Assembly (NCBI GenBank): GCA_014281115.1 | Contig: JACONQ010000014.1 | Span: forward strand, 2,294,001 to 2,358,000 | Direction: 5' to 3' | Length of the DNA: 64,000 nt | From: Laburnicola sp. R22_1 | Lineage: Eukaryota; Ascomycota; Dothideomycetes; Pleosporales; Didymosphaeriaceae | Shown: piece by piece, positions 24,545 through 36,625 of the stretch | How the letters are laid out: each line of letters starts with the position of its first letter | Numbering within the stretch: position 1 is the first letter of the stretch | The notes under the pieces: model-generated | The model's database searches: none | The model's input: the letters and a program-made list of their open reading frames with translations, nothing else | What the model was told of the DNA's origin: nothing | Program-made: the position numbers and the translations under genes

Positions 24545-24698
24545 CTACCCCCCCTTTAATAGCCTTAAGTTCTAACAAGGCTTATAACCACACCTTATAA
24601 CTACTTATCGTATCCAAAGTGCTATTGCAAACCATTCCTAATTATCGCAGATTATTATAAACTATTCTAAGTGCCTTTGTTATTAACTTTAGTTTATA

Positions 24699-26613
24699 AG
24701 CCAGGGGTCCTAGTTTTCGACACCCCCGTGTTTCGGACAGCCCCACAACCGCGCCTCCTCATCATGCACTACAACTGAATATAAGTTCTTAAAAATTTAA
24801 TTCTTTATTAATTTTAATTTATCTTTTTGCATTATTTTTTCTGTCTTCTAATAGCTAGATATATAGAGGGCGACGTCCAAAATGCACTCGCAGACCTTAA
24901 ATCTGGGGTCGCTTTGGCCACTACTGCTGCTTAGCATAGGATACTACAGAACACTCTTCGCGGCCGCTTTAATAGTGCCCAACCTTACTAACACGCTTAC
25001 GACGGTGAACAGCGGCTTATAACTGTTTAAGAAGAGCATCTAGAGCACTGAATTCTCTAGTAGAAGGCCCTTAGTTACGCGCTAACGTATGCGCAAGTGT
25101 AAGCTATCGCAACTGGCGTGCTTAAGCGAGAGGGTGACCACAGGAACCTAGGGAGGAAGTGGTCTAATCACTTTTTGCGGCGCCACCCAGCCATTAAGAC
25201 AAAGTTAGGCTGCTGGACTAACTAGGAACGCATAAATGCAGCTACTCCAGATAATATCAGGCACTTGTTCGACCTGTACGGGACCGTGAGCTGGATTCCC
25301 CCCCAACGGAGGTACAATGCCAACGAGGGCGGCATTATGGAAGGCCAGGGTATTAATGGGCTTGTTATTGGCTCCTTGCAGGAAAATCCGAACTCTGTAC
25401 TAGTTAAGATAGTAAATGCCCGTACTTGGACCTCTGTAATAGAGTGTATCTCCGCGCTTAGTGTTGCTCTAGACCCCCTTGTTATCTTCAAGGCCAAAAG
25501 CATCTAGGAGCAGTGGTTTAAGCGGGAGTTTTTGGCTTAACATCCTAGCTGGCATATTACCTTCTCGCAAAATAGATAGACAAGCAACGAAATTGCTGTT
25601 AAGTGGCTAGAGAAGGTGTTCTTGCCCTAGACTAAGCCTAACAATCTATCTAAGGCACAGTTACTTATTATCAACAGTCATAGCAGTCATACCTTGGACA
25701 AATTTATAACTACATATTACCTAAATAATGTTTACTTGCTCATTTTGCCTGCCCATACTTTATATATACTCTAGCCTTTAGATCTTAGTTATTTCTCAAG
25801 TCTAAAGGCAGCGTATCGGCGGTTCCTTGGCGAGCATACAGCTCTGACAAATGCAACAAAGGTTAGGAAGGCCAGATTTCTTAAATTTTATGTAGAAGCG
25901 CGTAAAATCGGTCTTCGAGAGCAGTGCGTACAAGCTGGGTAGAAGGCGACAGGGCTATATCCTAAGAGCGTGGATAAGCCCTTGGGTTCTCAGTGGGTCG
26001 TAGTGCGCCAACAGCCATTGACACCCCCCTCTTCTACTATAGATATTAGGACGCCAAAACGCGGTGGCGACATTGTGAAGCTATTTTCTAGGAAGAACAG
26101 CTCTCTAGCTACACGACGATATATTCGGCTTGCTGCCACAGCGCTAGACTATATCGCAATAGAGGTCTCTATAAAGGATCATAAAATTGCTTCCTTGCGC
26201 AAGCATGTTAAGCAAGCAAATCCGCTAAAACGCCGCAAAGTCGCAATTAATCCAAACAATCGCTTCGCGAGTCTTGCAGAGATTCTCTCTCAGACTAATC
26301 AGGAGCCCTCCCAACGTGTTCGCAAGGCAAGAAGCCCAACGCAGGAGGTGGAGGAGAGTTGCTCTAAGGAGGAAGCGGAGCAGGCATTAGTTCGACGTTC
26401 AGCACAGGATCAACAACCAACACAACGGTATCTTGCCCGTAATTTAAGTGTAGACAAAGAAAGCGATTAAAGCTCTTCAAATACAGTTTATTTTGTGTTT
26501 TTAGAGATTTATTTGACAAAGTTGTAAACACATTCGTAACCAGGGTAGTGACGGCAGCGGGGCTTTGCAGGGTGTCGGAAACACGGAGCTATCGGAAACT
26601 AGGACCCTTGGCT
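24699..26613 (+). mobile_element. Pogo-like DNA transposon I (1915 bp)
   Basis: Terminal inverted repeats start AGCCAGGGGTCCTAG at the left and end CTAGGACCCTTGGCT at the right. They are imperfect over about 45 bp and share the motif CGTGTTTC. TA duplications lie at 24697-24698 and 26614-26615. The element sits in the 3' non-coding part of chromovirus E. Confidence 0.88.
24840..26470 (+). pseudogene. DDE transposase of pogo-like element I, broken
   Basis: One frame runs through 25265-25507 and 25970-26470 with stops between, and the start codon is not clear. The N-terminal part (DNA-binding, about 24880-25240) has KWSNHFLRRHPAIK. The catalytic region shows WTSVIECISALSVALDPLVIF, then WLEKVFLP, LLIINSHSSH and LPAHTLYIL, as in DDE_1-type transposases. 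In the second motif the expected Asp is Asn (INSHSSH). The 166-residue C-terminal part is open and rich in Lys/Arg. It probably cannot cut DNA. Confidence 0.85.
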
Positions 26614-26879
26614 TAACCGCTTAACAGTAGTATTGCGACAATGTGCCCAGTAGCAGTAACTAAGTCTAAACAGGTCGTTTTAACTAGCGCAGTAGCGGCA
26701 ACCTCCTCTGGCAAGGCGCGCATAACCGTAATAAACGACTTAGTTACTTGCTGCAACAGCAGAGCGTTCCTATTATACTTACGTCACAGCGTACATAGCA
26801 CTAATCTTGTGCGCTAATACCTCTTGTCAAGTAGCTAAGTCCCCAAAGTTGGCGTGTTTTGCGGGTTTGCGTGGATTGT

Positions 26880-27095
26880 CGCGATAAAACTAGTCAACCG
26901 CTTCCAGCGCGTTAATTAGTAGCATCCATAGCTCCTAAGATAGATTATCTGGGCCTTTGGGGTAGTTGTCCCATTCAACCAAGTACTAAAGCAAGCCTTT
27001 CTTATTGCGGCGGTATAGGTCTCAGAGATCACTATTAACCCAACAGTTCAGTATAGCTTTAATCGTATAGTCCAATATATCCTCTATATTAACGT
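26880..27095 (-). other. Chromodomain at the C-terminus of the E integrase
   Basis: Just after the integrase tail the translation gives VNIEDILDYTIKAIL, then LYRRNKKGLL, a stop, YLVEWDNYPKGPDNLS and ELWMLLINALEAVD. The Y-L-V-E-W-x-x-Y-P core followed by an aligned Trp-Glu position (one Trp now a stop) is the chromodomain pattern of fungal chromoviruses. Such domains are known to direct integration towards heterochromatin marked by histone H3 lysine 9 methylation. Confidence 0.75.
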
Positions 27096-29299
27096 TAATC
27101 TAACCTTTAGGTTCCACTTTCTATCCAGGTAGTGCATTATTAGCCTATCAGTATAACAACTATGGGTGGAAAACGTTATACACGCGACCCATCTCCAGTG
27201 GCAGGTTAAGTTCATAGGCGGAGTTATCTATAACTCTAGTAACGGTGAAGGGCCCACGGTGTTTCATATCCAACAACTTACTTAAACAAGTTGGCTTAAT
27301 AAACCGCATATTAAGCATAACTTTATCACCAACGCGTAGCTTAGAGGCAGGCATGCAGTCCAAGTTAGCGTATTCCGCTTATTTTGCTTGCGCCCAGGCC
27401 ATATTGTCCTAACAGAATCTCCATATATCTTCCATCCTAGCAATAAGTTTGTCTACTCTCCTCTAGTCTATACGTACAGGAGCGGACAGCGTAGTTGTAA
27501 AAGCGTCGGGTTCGTAGATCGTTAAGCGTGGCAAGTATCCTTTAGTCGCCATAAACAAAGAGACGCCAGTTGTAGTGCTAACCTGGTTATTAGCGACGAA
27601 CTCTGCTATGGGCAGGTAAAAGGCCCAATCATCCTGTCAGTAGTTAACGTACGCTCTTAAGTATTGCTTAAGCCATGCGTTAATAATCTCTGTCTGGCCA
27701 TCTGTTTTAGAATAGTGTAACGTCGAGATCTTTAGTTTAGTACCCAGGCGTTAACATAACTGTCTCTAGAAATATAAGACAAACTAGGCACCTTAATCAC
27801 TAACAATCTATACAGGGTATCCTTCCTTCCTCCAGACGTGCTTAACAAACGCTCATACTAGCGTTATGACTTTTAGGTCCGTGACTAGTATAAACTTCTT
27901 CTTCTTAGACAGGCGGTCCACGCTAATAAGTATACCCTTATAAGTTCTACTATAATCCTTACATACTAGTAATTTAGTAATGTCGTTAATAGATATACAC
28001 TCCCAGTAATAGTCAGGAATAGGCAGTGGCCACAGTAATTTGTGTTTCCCTTCTTTATTAACCTTGGACTATTAATAGGTAAGACAATTACAGACATACT
28101 ATACGATATCAGTAGTCATGCGTGGCCAGTAATACTATTAGCTAAGTCCATTATATGTAGCGTATTTGCCAGGGTAACCTGCGCAAAGCTTATTATAAGA
28201 GTCCTTTATAACCGCCGTGCATAGGCGGGCGTTGTTGGGTATATAAACTTTGTCTCTAACATAGAGTAACCCATCCCTTATCTAGTAATCCCCCAGTTTA
28301 ATGCGGAGTTTCTTATTATAGATAAGTGCCATAGGGATTTATTAGTGGCCACTAGTTTTTGCCCTCATAATTTCCTATAGGTCTTTATTAGCAGGGTACG
28401 CTTCCTTAATTCTAGTAACAATATCCTTGTTAGAGTTGCTATCATTAATAAGAGGATTTATCCTTGTCTCCTCCTCTGTCTCTAGCGACTACACAGGTGC
28501 CAAAGATAACAACACTAGTAATTCTTCCATAGACTCCTTACTAACATAATCCTCTTCGCTAACAAGATACATTATTAAAGCCAGGTTTGCAATATTGTTT
28601 GTGTAATTATATGTTAAGATCTGCGCCATATATACTGTATATTAGGAGCTGCTCTTGTTCGTCGCGTCGCAGCCATCACCGTCCTCAGGACCATAATAGG
28701 CTTATAGGCCGCCATTAGTGCGGGCTTTAGGCGCAACGTAATGCGGCTTAAGGATAGTCTACACCTAGTGTTATTAGCATTCATCGTGCGCGTCTTTAGG
28801 GAGGTCGCCTAGGCGTCAAGTGAGTGCATTAGGCTTTGCGCCTTAGCTCCCAGGCCTGTATCTTATAAGGAAGTTAAATTTGGAAAGGAATTCAGCCTAG
28901 CAAGCTTAATAACAGTTCAGTCACTTGTTAGTCATAAAGTAGCGCAATGCCAAGTGATTAGAAATGACGTCAATTAGAGTCTTAGTACCAGACAGCTCAA
29001 ATCGCCATTCTTCAAAGGCGCGCACTATCGCAAGGAGTTCTTTATCGTATATCTCATAGTTGCACTCCGCGGGGTTCATCTTATATAATAAGTAAGCGAC
29101 AGGTTTAAGTACGCTATTGTGCATCTGTGACAAGACCACTGCAGTAATAAAGTCAGACGCGTCGGTCTCAAGCTAAGTCTCTAAGTTAGCGTCGAAGTGG
29201 GCCAGTATTAGCGCACTAGTAAAAGCTTGCTTAAGTCACTTAAAAGCTTAAGCTGCGGCAAAGTCTAGTGCTAAAGGAAACATCTTAACGCAGTTCTTA

Positions 29300-31172
29300 A
29301 CGTACTCCACAACCGAGCGACTCACCCAACCGAGCGACTCACTTTTGCCAAGACCCCACTAAAACGTGCTACCATTAATAGTACAACGCGATGCCTCAAC
29401 AACACAACGAACTACTAGCGTTAAACGAAGCTTGTATACAGCTTGCGATCCAGGCTATTAAACAAGACGCGTCACTTTCGCAAAGACGCGCTGCCGCCAT
29501 CTATAACATCCCTTAAAAGACCCTCAGCTAACGACGCGCTGGAATCGCCTTCTAACGCGACTGCCCACCCAACACAATAAAGCTCACTGTAAGAGAGGAG
29601 AAGGCGATTATACAGCATGTACTCGACCTAGACTTGCAAGGATTCCCGCCACAGCTTGCTGCTGTGGAGGATATGGCCAATTCTTTGCTAGCTGAGCGGC
29701 ATCGCGACCCTGTAGGCTATAACTAGGCTCCAAACTTTGTTAAGCGCCAGCCAGAGCTTAAAGTCAAGTTTAATCGAAAGTACGACTATAAGAGAGCTCT
29801 CTAGGAGGATCCTAAGGTAATACGAGGCTGGTTCCGGCTTGTGGAGAATATGAAGGCTAAGTATGGTATCCTAGATAAGGACACCTATAATTTCAACGAG
29901 TCTGGCTTTATAATAGGCATAATATCGACTGGAGCAGTAGTCACAGGCTCTAAGCGTTAAGGACAGCTAAAGCAGGTGCAGCAGGGCAATAGGGAGTGGA
30001 CAACAGTTATCCAAGGCATTAACGCAATAGGGTGGTGGATCCCACCCTTTATTATCTTTGGGGGCAAGCACCACCTCTCCACCTGGTATAAGGAGAAGGA
30101 TCTACCTCATAATTGGGTTATTGCAGTCTCTAAGAATAGCTAGACAACAAATAAGCTTAGTCTGCAATGGCTAAAGCACTTTGATAAGCATACAAAGAGG
30201 CGTACTATTAGTAGAGCACGTTTGCTTATTATTAATAGCCACGAAAGTCACAACTCGCTTGAATTCCAGGATTACTGCAAAAAGAGTAATATTATTACTC
30301 TCTGTATGCCTCCACATTTGTCGCACCTCTTGCAGCCACTTAACGTGGGTTGTTTTGCGCTGTTAAAGAAGGCGTATAGGCGCCAAGCCAAGAATCTGAT
30401 GCGCAACTATATCACGCACATCACTAAAATCGAGTTCCTACCTTGCTTTATTGCTGCTTTTAAGGCTTTAATTACTAAAAGTAATATTAAAGGAGGCTTT
30501 TAAGGTGCTGGCCTAGTGCCCCACGACCTAGAGGCTGTACTATCGCAGCTTGACGTCCGCCTGCGTACGCCTCCAGAATGTACTATTCGCGATAGTACAT
30601 AGGAGTCGCAAACTCCGCGAAATAGTACAGAACTTGGGTCACAATTAATGCTAGTTAAGCAGAGGATTCAAAGGCATGTGGATAGTTCCCTAACTTATAT
30701 GGTTAAGGCGGTGGAAAAGCTTGTTAAAGGCGCCGAGCTGATGGGGCATTCTTTGGTGTTGATAACTAAACGCAACGCCGAACTTCAAGCTGCTAATAAG
30801 GCCGCTACGCGATATAAATCGCACAAAAGAAAGCGATTGCAGCAAGAAGGAGCTCTTACAGCTAAAGAGGGCCAGCGGCTGGCTACTCTAAAGGACTTTG
30901 CGGCGCGCAGTGATGGCAAGAAGGCAAAGAAGAGGGCGCGCGTTGATGGAGGCGAGCCAACTCAACGGCGCTGTGGACGCTGCGGCGAGCCTGGGCACAA
31001 TAGAACAACGTGTAAATAACCTGCAGAAGTAGATTCTGAATAGATTGGCCTATTTAGACTATTGATAATAGTTCGTATTGACTCTGTACTGTCGTGAATA
31101 GTACATGTTTTGGTGGGGTCTTGGCAAAAGTGAGTCGCTCGGTTGGGTGAGTCGCTCGGTTGTGGAGTACGT
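29300..31172 (+). mobile_element. Pogo-like DNA transposon J (1873 bp)
   Basis: Perfect or near-perfect inverted repeats of about 60 bp start ACGTACTCCACAACCGAGCG and include GCCAAGACCCCAC. TA duplications lie at 29298-29299 and 31173-31174. Removing J restores the host E frame as LIKKTKNCVKM, which fixes the boundary outside the ACGT end. Each inverted repeat holds two tandem copies of AACCGAGCGACTCAC, likely transposase-binding sites. A RIP-degraded relative is K at 58379-60249. Confidence 0.93.
29391..31019 (+). pseudogene. DDE transposase of pogo-like element J, nonsense-broken
   Basis: A single frame of 543 codons runs from ATG 29391 to TAA 31017-31019. N-terminal helix-turn-helix (MPQQHNELLALNEACIQLAI) is followed by a CENP-B-type region (FPPQLAAVEDMANSLLAER). 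The catalytic core shows NFNESGFIIG (usual DETG changed to NESG), WWIPPFIIF, LLIINSHESHNSLEF and HLSHLLQPLN. The C-terminus has a CCHC zinc knuckle, CGRCGEPGHNRTTC. Stops are TAA/TAG. Both the first and second catalytic Asp positions now read Asn, consistent with RIP. Confidence 0.9.
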
Positions 31173-34100
31173 TAGTCTTTTTTATAAGTTTAGTAAGAGG
31201 ACAGGCAAGTTAGCTAAAGCCTAGGATAAACCGTCTATAAAAGTTGGCAAATTCTAAGAAGGCTTAAACGTCTTTAACGCTGCAAGGAAGTTGCCATTCC
31301 TATATAGTCTTGACTTTGGTGGGGTCCATTTCGATGCTGTTAGTTGTTAAGATTAACCCAAGGTACTTAACTCGCTTCACTTTAAACTGTAACTTATAGA
31401 TGTCTAAGTAGAGTCTGGCGTTAACAAGTTTTCCTACTATAAGTTAGACATGTTTCTTATGTTTATCCTTGTTGTTAGAGTAAATAAGTACATCGTCCAG
31501 ATACGCCGTGCAAAAGTTGTCCAGGTACTGTCGCAGGACATTATTAATGTATAATTGAAAGGTTCCAGGTGCGTTGCATAATCCAAACGGCATGACGAGA
31601 TATTTGTATAAGCCGTACCTTATTAGAAAGGCGGTCTTTTCCTCGTCTCCTTCCTTGACACGTACAGCGTTGAAAGCCGCTATAACGTCGATAATGCTCA
31701 TGATTCTGGCCTTGGTCAGACGTGCCATAGTTTCTTTAATAGAAGGAGGTGCGTTGCAATTCTTCTTTGTGGCTGTATTAAGGGCTCTGTAGTCAACGCA
31801 TATCCTTAACCCGCCTCTAGGCTTCTTAACGCACAAGACTAGGGCAGCGTATAGTAAGCTACTAGAACAAATAAAGCCTTTGCCTAGCATCTTATTAATA
31901 TACGTCTTAACTACCTCACACTCCTTTTATATTAGCCCGTAGATCTTTAGCCTTGGAACAGCTGCATCTGGATCCAGATCTATAGCGTAATTAATTCCTG
32001 GTCAGTGTGGCGGCAGTTTGTTCGCTTCCTTTGGGTCTAATCTATAAGCGAAGTTAGACAAGAATAACGGCAGTAGCTCCATAATTTGTTATTAGGTGAG
32101 CGCAGGTTTCTCCATCTTTTTTATATACTTCTTGAAGTCGGCCTTAGACACCACACAATGCTGTGCGGCGCAAAGGTTGGCTGCGATATGCTTACAGAGG
32201 TTATTAGAGTCGTCTCTGCCTGGGTTAAGTGCTTTAAGACGCTCCCAATGGTGTGGTTTAATAAAAATGGCTGAATCGGAATCCTTTAAAATTATTATGG
32301 CAGCCGCGCAGCCGGAGATTATGTCTATTCCGTTCTTTGCTATCTTTTTCTAGGTAGCACTGTTAGGTGGCTTGTTGTCGTAGATCTTATCGGGCATAGC
32401 GCCGTCTAAGCAGTTCACTAGACAGTAAGTTGACTTAAAGCTTAGGGACCTTGTTTCTCCAAACGCTGGTACTGGCCTATAATAATCCATCTAATTTATA
32501 CTAAGTAAGACGTTAAACTTGCCAATCTTAGTAACATAACACAAGACCATACTAGTATGCGTTCTATGTCTGACAGCGACTTCGACTGCAGTTCGTAATT
32601 TTCTAAATAAGTTACTATCTGCTAGAGCGAGACTAATAGGACGCTCCAACGTGATTTCTTTAAGCTGGTATTGTTTAACTGTTTAACAATAAATGAAACA
32701 AGTGGTAGCTCCTATGTCTACCAGACTGCGTGCGCGCAACTATTTTCGTGCAATTAGAAGTTTAATATAACAGTCAAATTCTAATTGTCTGAACGCGTCC
32801 AGCATAGGGTTGACGTCCAAGGCGAGCGCGGAAACAGCGTGGATGACGGCGGGTTCATCTAGGGTATAATAACTAGCAGCAGCTTTAAGTTGACAAATAG
32901 TACGTTTGACCTCCCTCTGGGTCCTACGCCAAGGTTGCTCCTAATCGCGATTTAGTTTAGGAGCGCCTCGTTTTCCAAATCCTTATCTGTCTCGCTCTCA
33001 TAAGCGAAGCTGTCCTCGTCATTATTAGTATCCTCTATATAGGCGGTGTTAATTGCGGCGGCTAGGGCAGGTATGTCCTTAGAAGGGACGTAGTCTTTGC
33101 CCTTACAGGGTGCAGATTCATCCCGCAATGTGTGACTAGGTTTGCCGCACTTAAAGCATAGTCCTAACTTGCTTATGTAGTTACATTCTTCTGTGGTGCG
33201 TTTCTAGGCAAGGGCTTGCGGCACTTTGCGTATCTGCATCCTGTTGCTTAGAGAATATTTACGCAATTAATCCTTTTCTAATATGCTTATAGATAACTTC
33301 TTTGGACTAGAGTGTAGTTGGCTGTTAATGTTAAGATTATACTGGTGCAGTTAACGAGTGTGAGCAAGGAAGGCCATAAGGCTCTCGTTTGGGATTAAGC
33401 TAGCGGAGGCTTAACAGGCCAATTGACTATCTATAAGTTGGCGAGCGTAACGTACTTTGCCCATCTCATCTATACTAAGTAAGTTAATAACTAATAGAAA
33501 TTGTCCTTGCTATTGCGCAAATGTCTCGCCCTTCTTCTATTGTAAGGAGTTGTTGTAGAGTTTCTGCTCGGCTTTAATAATACAGTTATAGGACATATAA
33601 GTCTTATCCAACAGTCTTAGTAGGTCGTCTAAGGTGTTAACTAAGTTGAGGATCGGGTACACTAAACTCTAAGCATTGTCCTTAATAAAGCGACAGACAT
33701 AGCAAACCTTGTGTTCTTTTAACAAAAGTGTGATGGCTTTGTTAATCGCTTATATACGCCATTATTTGTAGTCTTCCTTATCTTTCCCGCTAAAGAACTC
33801 TATCTTAGGTGCCTTATAGTGCAATCCTCCACCCATCGCAAGCGATACGTAAGACGCGCTAAAAGGTCGCTCTGAATCTCTCTAATTATTATGTTAGTCA
33901 CAGTTATTATGTTAGTCTTAGTCGTCGCGTCGATCGCAGTGGTTAAATCAATCGCAATCTTCCTAGTTATAGTCTTGGAATTCATATATATCCTCGCAGT
34001 TGTCGCGTAAATCTCGTCGTTCGTATCTAGTGTTATAGTATGGGTTCTTATTGGGACAAGCATGGGTAAACCTACTATAAGCCGAACTGGCTAGATAATA

Positions 34101-36059
34101 GTTAAGAGCGGAATTGCTGTTTAGCGTATAGACATCGCGTTAGGGAGAGCACGCACAACCAGTGCTATAGGGAGGAGAAGGCAACCTATTAAACTAATTA
34201 CGTAGAAGAGGTTGCCCTTTATATATTATGTTATAGGTTTAACAAGTGGTTTGTTGTCTTAGAGCTTTTAACTCATCCTTAGCTACGTAAGCCGCTTTCT
34301 TAGCTAGTAGTGCTTATTGTTCTATCTGCTGCAAGTCGTGCTTAAGATATTAAGCATCCTAGATAGTATACTAGTAGTTAGCTTTTATGTTATAAAGCTT
34401 AGTGTTCGCATTCTAGTTAGTGGTTATTACATTATTAAACTTGCTCTGCAACTCTTGTCCTGCCTACACTATCTAACAAAAACAAGTAAGAATATCCTTT
34501 AGCTTACCTTTAGCAGAGGCTAAGTCGATTCCTTACTGCTTATAAGAGTCTAGCAGGGCGTTATATACTTGTTATAGTTGCTTATAAGCCTTGGGGTTAG
34601 TGCCACCTACAGAGTTGTATGCGTTACGTAGTTGTTAAAACGTAGATTCTAATGCGTTAAGTTAAGAGAGTTTCTCCGCTAGTTATTCCCCAGACTTTAC
34701 GCACTTAACAATAACGTTAAACCAGGCGTTAGGGTAGGCCTATACGTCCTTAGCGAACTTAGCGGTGTCTGTTAGTTGAAACGTCTTTTCTACCCATTCT
34801 CCTTAGGCATCCTTGTATTGTACTTCTAGGTTGTAACCTAGTCCTCCTTCTTTATTAACTGGGCCACAGGCTTCTACAAACAAGTTGGAGGCTCTTAAGG
34901 AAGTACGTTGTTAGTTGTCGCGCGTAAGCGGAGGTGGGGACTCGAAGCGAATCTAAGATAACGCTTTCTTGGGTACTTGTATGTCCTCGGGGCTGCGACT
35001 ATCGGACTTTGAGCGCGAGGCTCCTCGAACTGGTGACTAACGTACTTGCTCGCGTGAGCGGCCTTAGTTAGGAGATTGTTAAGGTGTCTAAATTGTTATG
35101 TAGTAGGTGTCACGCGGAACGTCGCGTTATTCAAACTTAGTTGCGTTAAAGATGTTGTCAATTCTGTTAGTTGTTGTGTCGAAATATTGGGATGTGTTTT
35201 GCGGCAGTCGAGTGTCCCAAGCCGCAGGTCTAGCTCGTGGGTTTATAGCGGGGATAACTAGTGACTAAGATTATAAGTTACCCGCAATAGTAGTAGATTC
35301 TTAAGTATTATCTGCACCTACCCAACTACAAGCAAAGGCCTCTGCGAAGAATGGGGTAAAGTTCTTTAGGTCTCCAGCCCCACAAGGTTGCGGCGTAGGC
35401 GAGTCCGTGTTGCCAAAGTCGAAACTGCCTGGCATAGGAGATTGGGGTGCGCGGCGTCGACCTTGCTCGTTGTACGTACCGCTGACGCGGGGGTAGCTGG
35501 ATGCCATTGGCAGCGGGTAAGTCGAAGTTATAAGTTGAAGTTAATGTTGCGGGTGCGGGTGAGGTGCAGTCTTTGGCACCTTAGGCGGTGTTATATAAAA
35601 GTCGCCAGCCAGATCTCTCACTAACATCTGTTCTGCTAAATTGCCCCAGATATCACTGCTATCGCTGTAAAACACTATGAATTACTGTGAAGTTATAGTA
35701 GGGAGGGCCAGGTCCTTATTAAGTCGTCCTCTCCACTAACATTCTGTAGCGGCACACGCGTTAACCCGCGCGTCTAGCCCTACTGTCTGCCTACTCTCCA
35801 TAACGTTAGTTGCGCCTAAGAGGGAGAATATCCTTAGTTAAGTCAAGTTTCTACGTGTTGTTATCGACCGCGTCGTCGCTTGTACGCACACCACTGCGCC
35901 CTAAGTCCAGGCACGCCATGCGATCGCGGGATCTCCAATTTGTCATTGCGTAATTCTCTAATTCGTCGTCGTACTAGCTTGCGTAGATCCAATCGCTAGC
36001 GCCCTGGTTGGTGGGCCTATTGCAGCTAGAACCCTAAGCGGGGAGCGATAGCAGTATAG

Positions 36060-36244
36060 TGTTAGGGTTCGGGCCCGCGATAGTTGGGATGAAGGTAAGT
36101 TAATTCCTAGTACATGAAATACTGCTATGCCAAGTGGGCAGGCAGGGCGGCAGCACCTTATGGGTGCTGCCGAGCTAACGCCAAATCGGGCCTAGCGCCG
36201 GATCAACGTTGTTCCGGGTCGGGTGCCGCCATGGATCCATAACA
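36060..36244 (-). repeat. 5' LTR of chromovirus E
   Basis: 185-bp LTR matching 24386-24544 apart from the 26-bp length difference and a few transitions such as GGGATGAAG against GGGATAAAG. Confidence 0.92.
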
Positions 36245-36625
36245 TAGGGAAAAGATGAACGTACTATGAGGTTAGCCAGCACTATTACTGGCCTAGTATA
36301 ATAGATATGGTTGCTTATTATGCACGCGATTATATTACCTACTACTACTTAAAGCTATTTAAGAAATAGAAGTAAGAACTTTTTTGCCTACTACTAGTAC
36401 CAAAGCGTTTCTAAAAAGATATCTCTATTAATTTTATTACTCTATTGCCAGATTGCACGCGCAGTAGAGTCACCTATTGTTATATTATAGTGGTGGTTAA
36501 CCGCCTATCTAAGCAACATAAGTATATTGCGCTTTTATTGCTAGATATTAAGGTTGTTATTAGAGCCTTTATTAAGTATATATGGCGCGAGGAGGGGTTT
36601 CTTAACACTATTATCTCTAACTATA
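36245..36625 (+). pseudogene. Gypsy-1 fragment: integrase zinc-binding region and core
   Basis: The piece lies between E and F. Open stretch 36445-36675 begins PDCTRSRVTYCYIIVVVNRL and contains KQHKYIALL and FIKYIWREEGF, the integrase core after the first catalytic Asp position (now Asn). It stops at NTIISNY, where pogo F inserted. Confidence 0.82.

Larger units (their letters stand above)
26770..35507 (-). pseudogene. Gag-Pol polyprotein of chromovirus E, broken and interrupted by J
   Basis: Read leftwards: a Gag-like open stretch at 35301-35507 and another at 33800-34063. A zinc knuckle CFKCGKPSHTLRDES lies near 33160, and the protease motif SLVDIGATTC near 32710. The RT at 31444-31890 has an intact AYLDDVLIYS and VDYRALN. 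The tether region LIKKTKNCVKM is split by element J. RNase H lies at 28921-29139 ([16 protein letters not shown]), then integrase, and the integrase C-terminus at 27160-27363. Nonsense codons are moderately frequent. The Gag ends are uncertain. Confidence 0.88.
24386..36244 (-). mobile_element. Chromovirus E: Ty3/Gypsy element with pogo elements I and J nested inside
   Basis: The minus-strand element is bounded by LTRs that begin TGTTAGGGTTCGGG and end CATGGATCCATAACA. The flanks are TAGA (24382-24385) and TAGG (36245-36248). A 4-bp duplication TAGG with one TpG-independent G to A change is the best reading, because Gypsy-1 then reads Gly-His-Val-Gly-Lys-Arg across the joint. Without I and J the element is about 8.1 kb. 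A chromodomain at the integrase C-terminus places it among chromoviruses. Confidence 0.9.
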
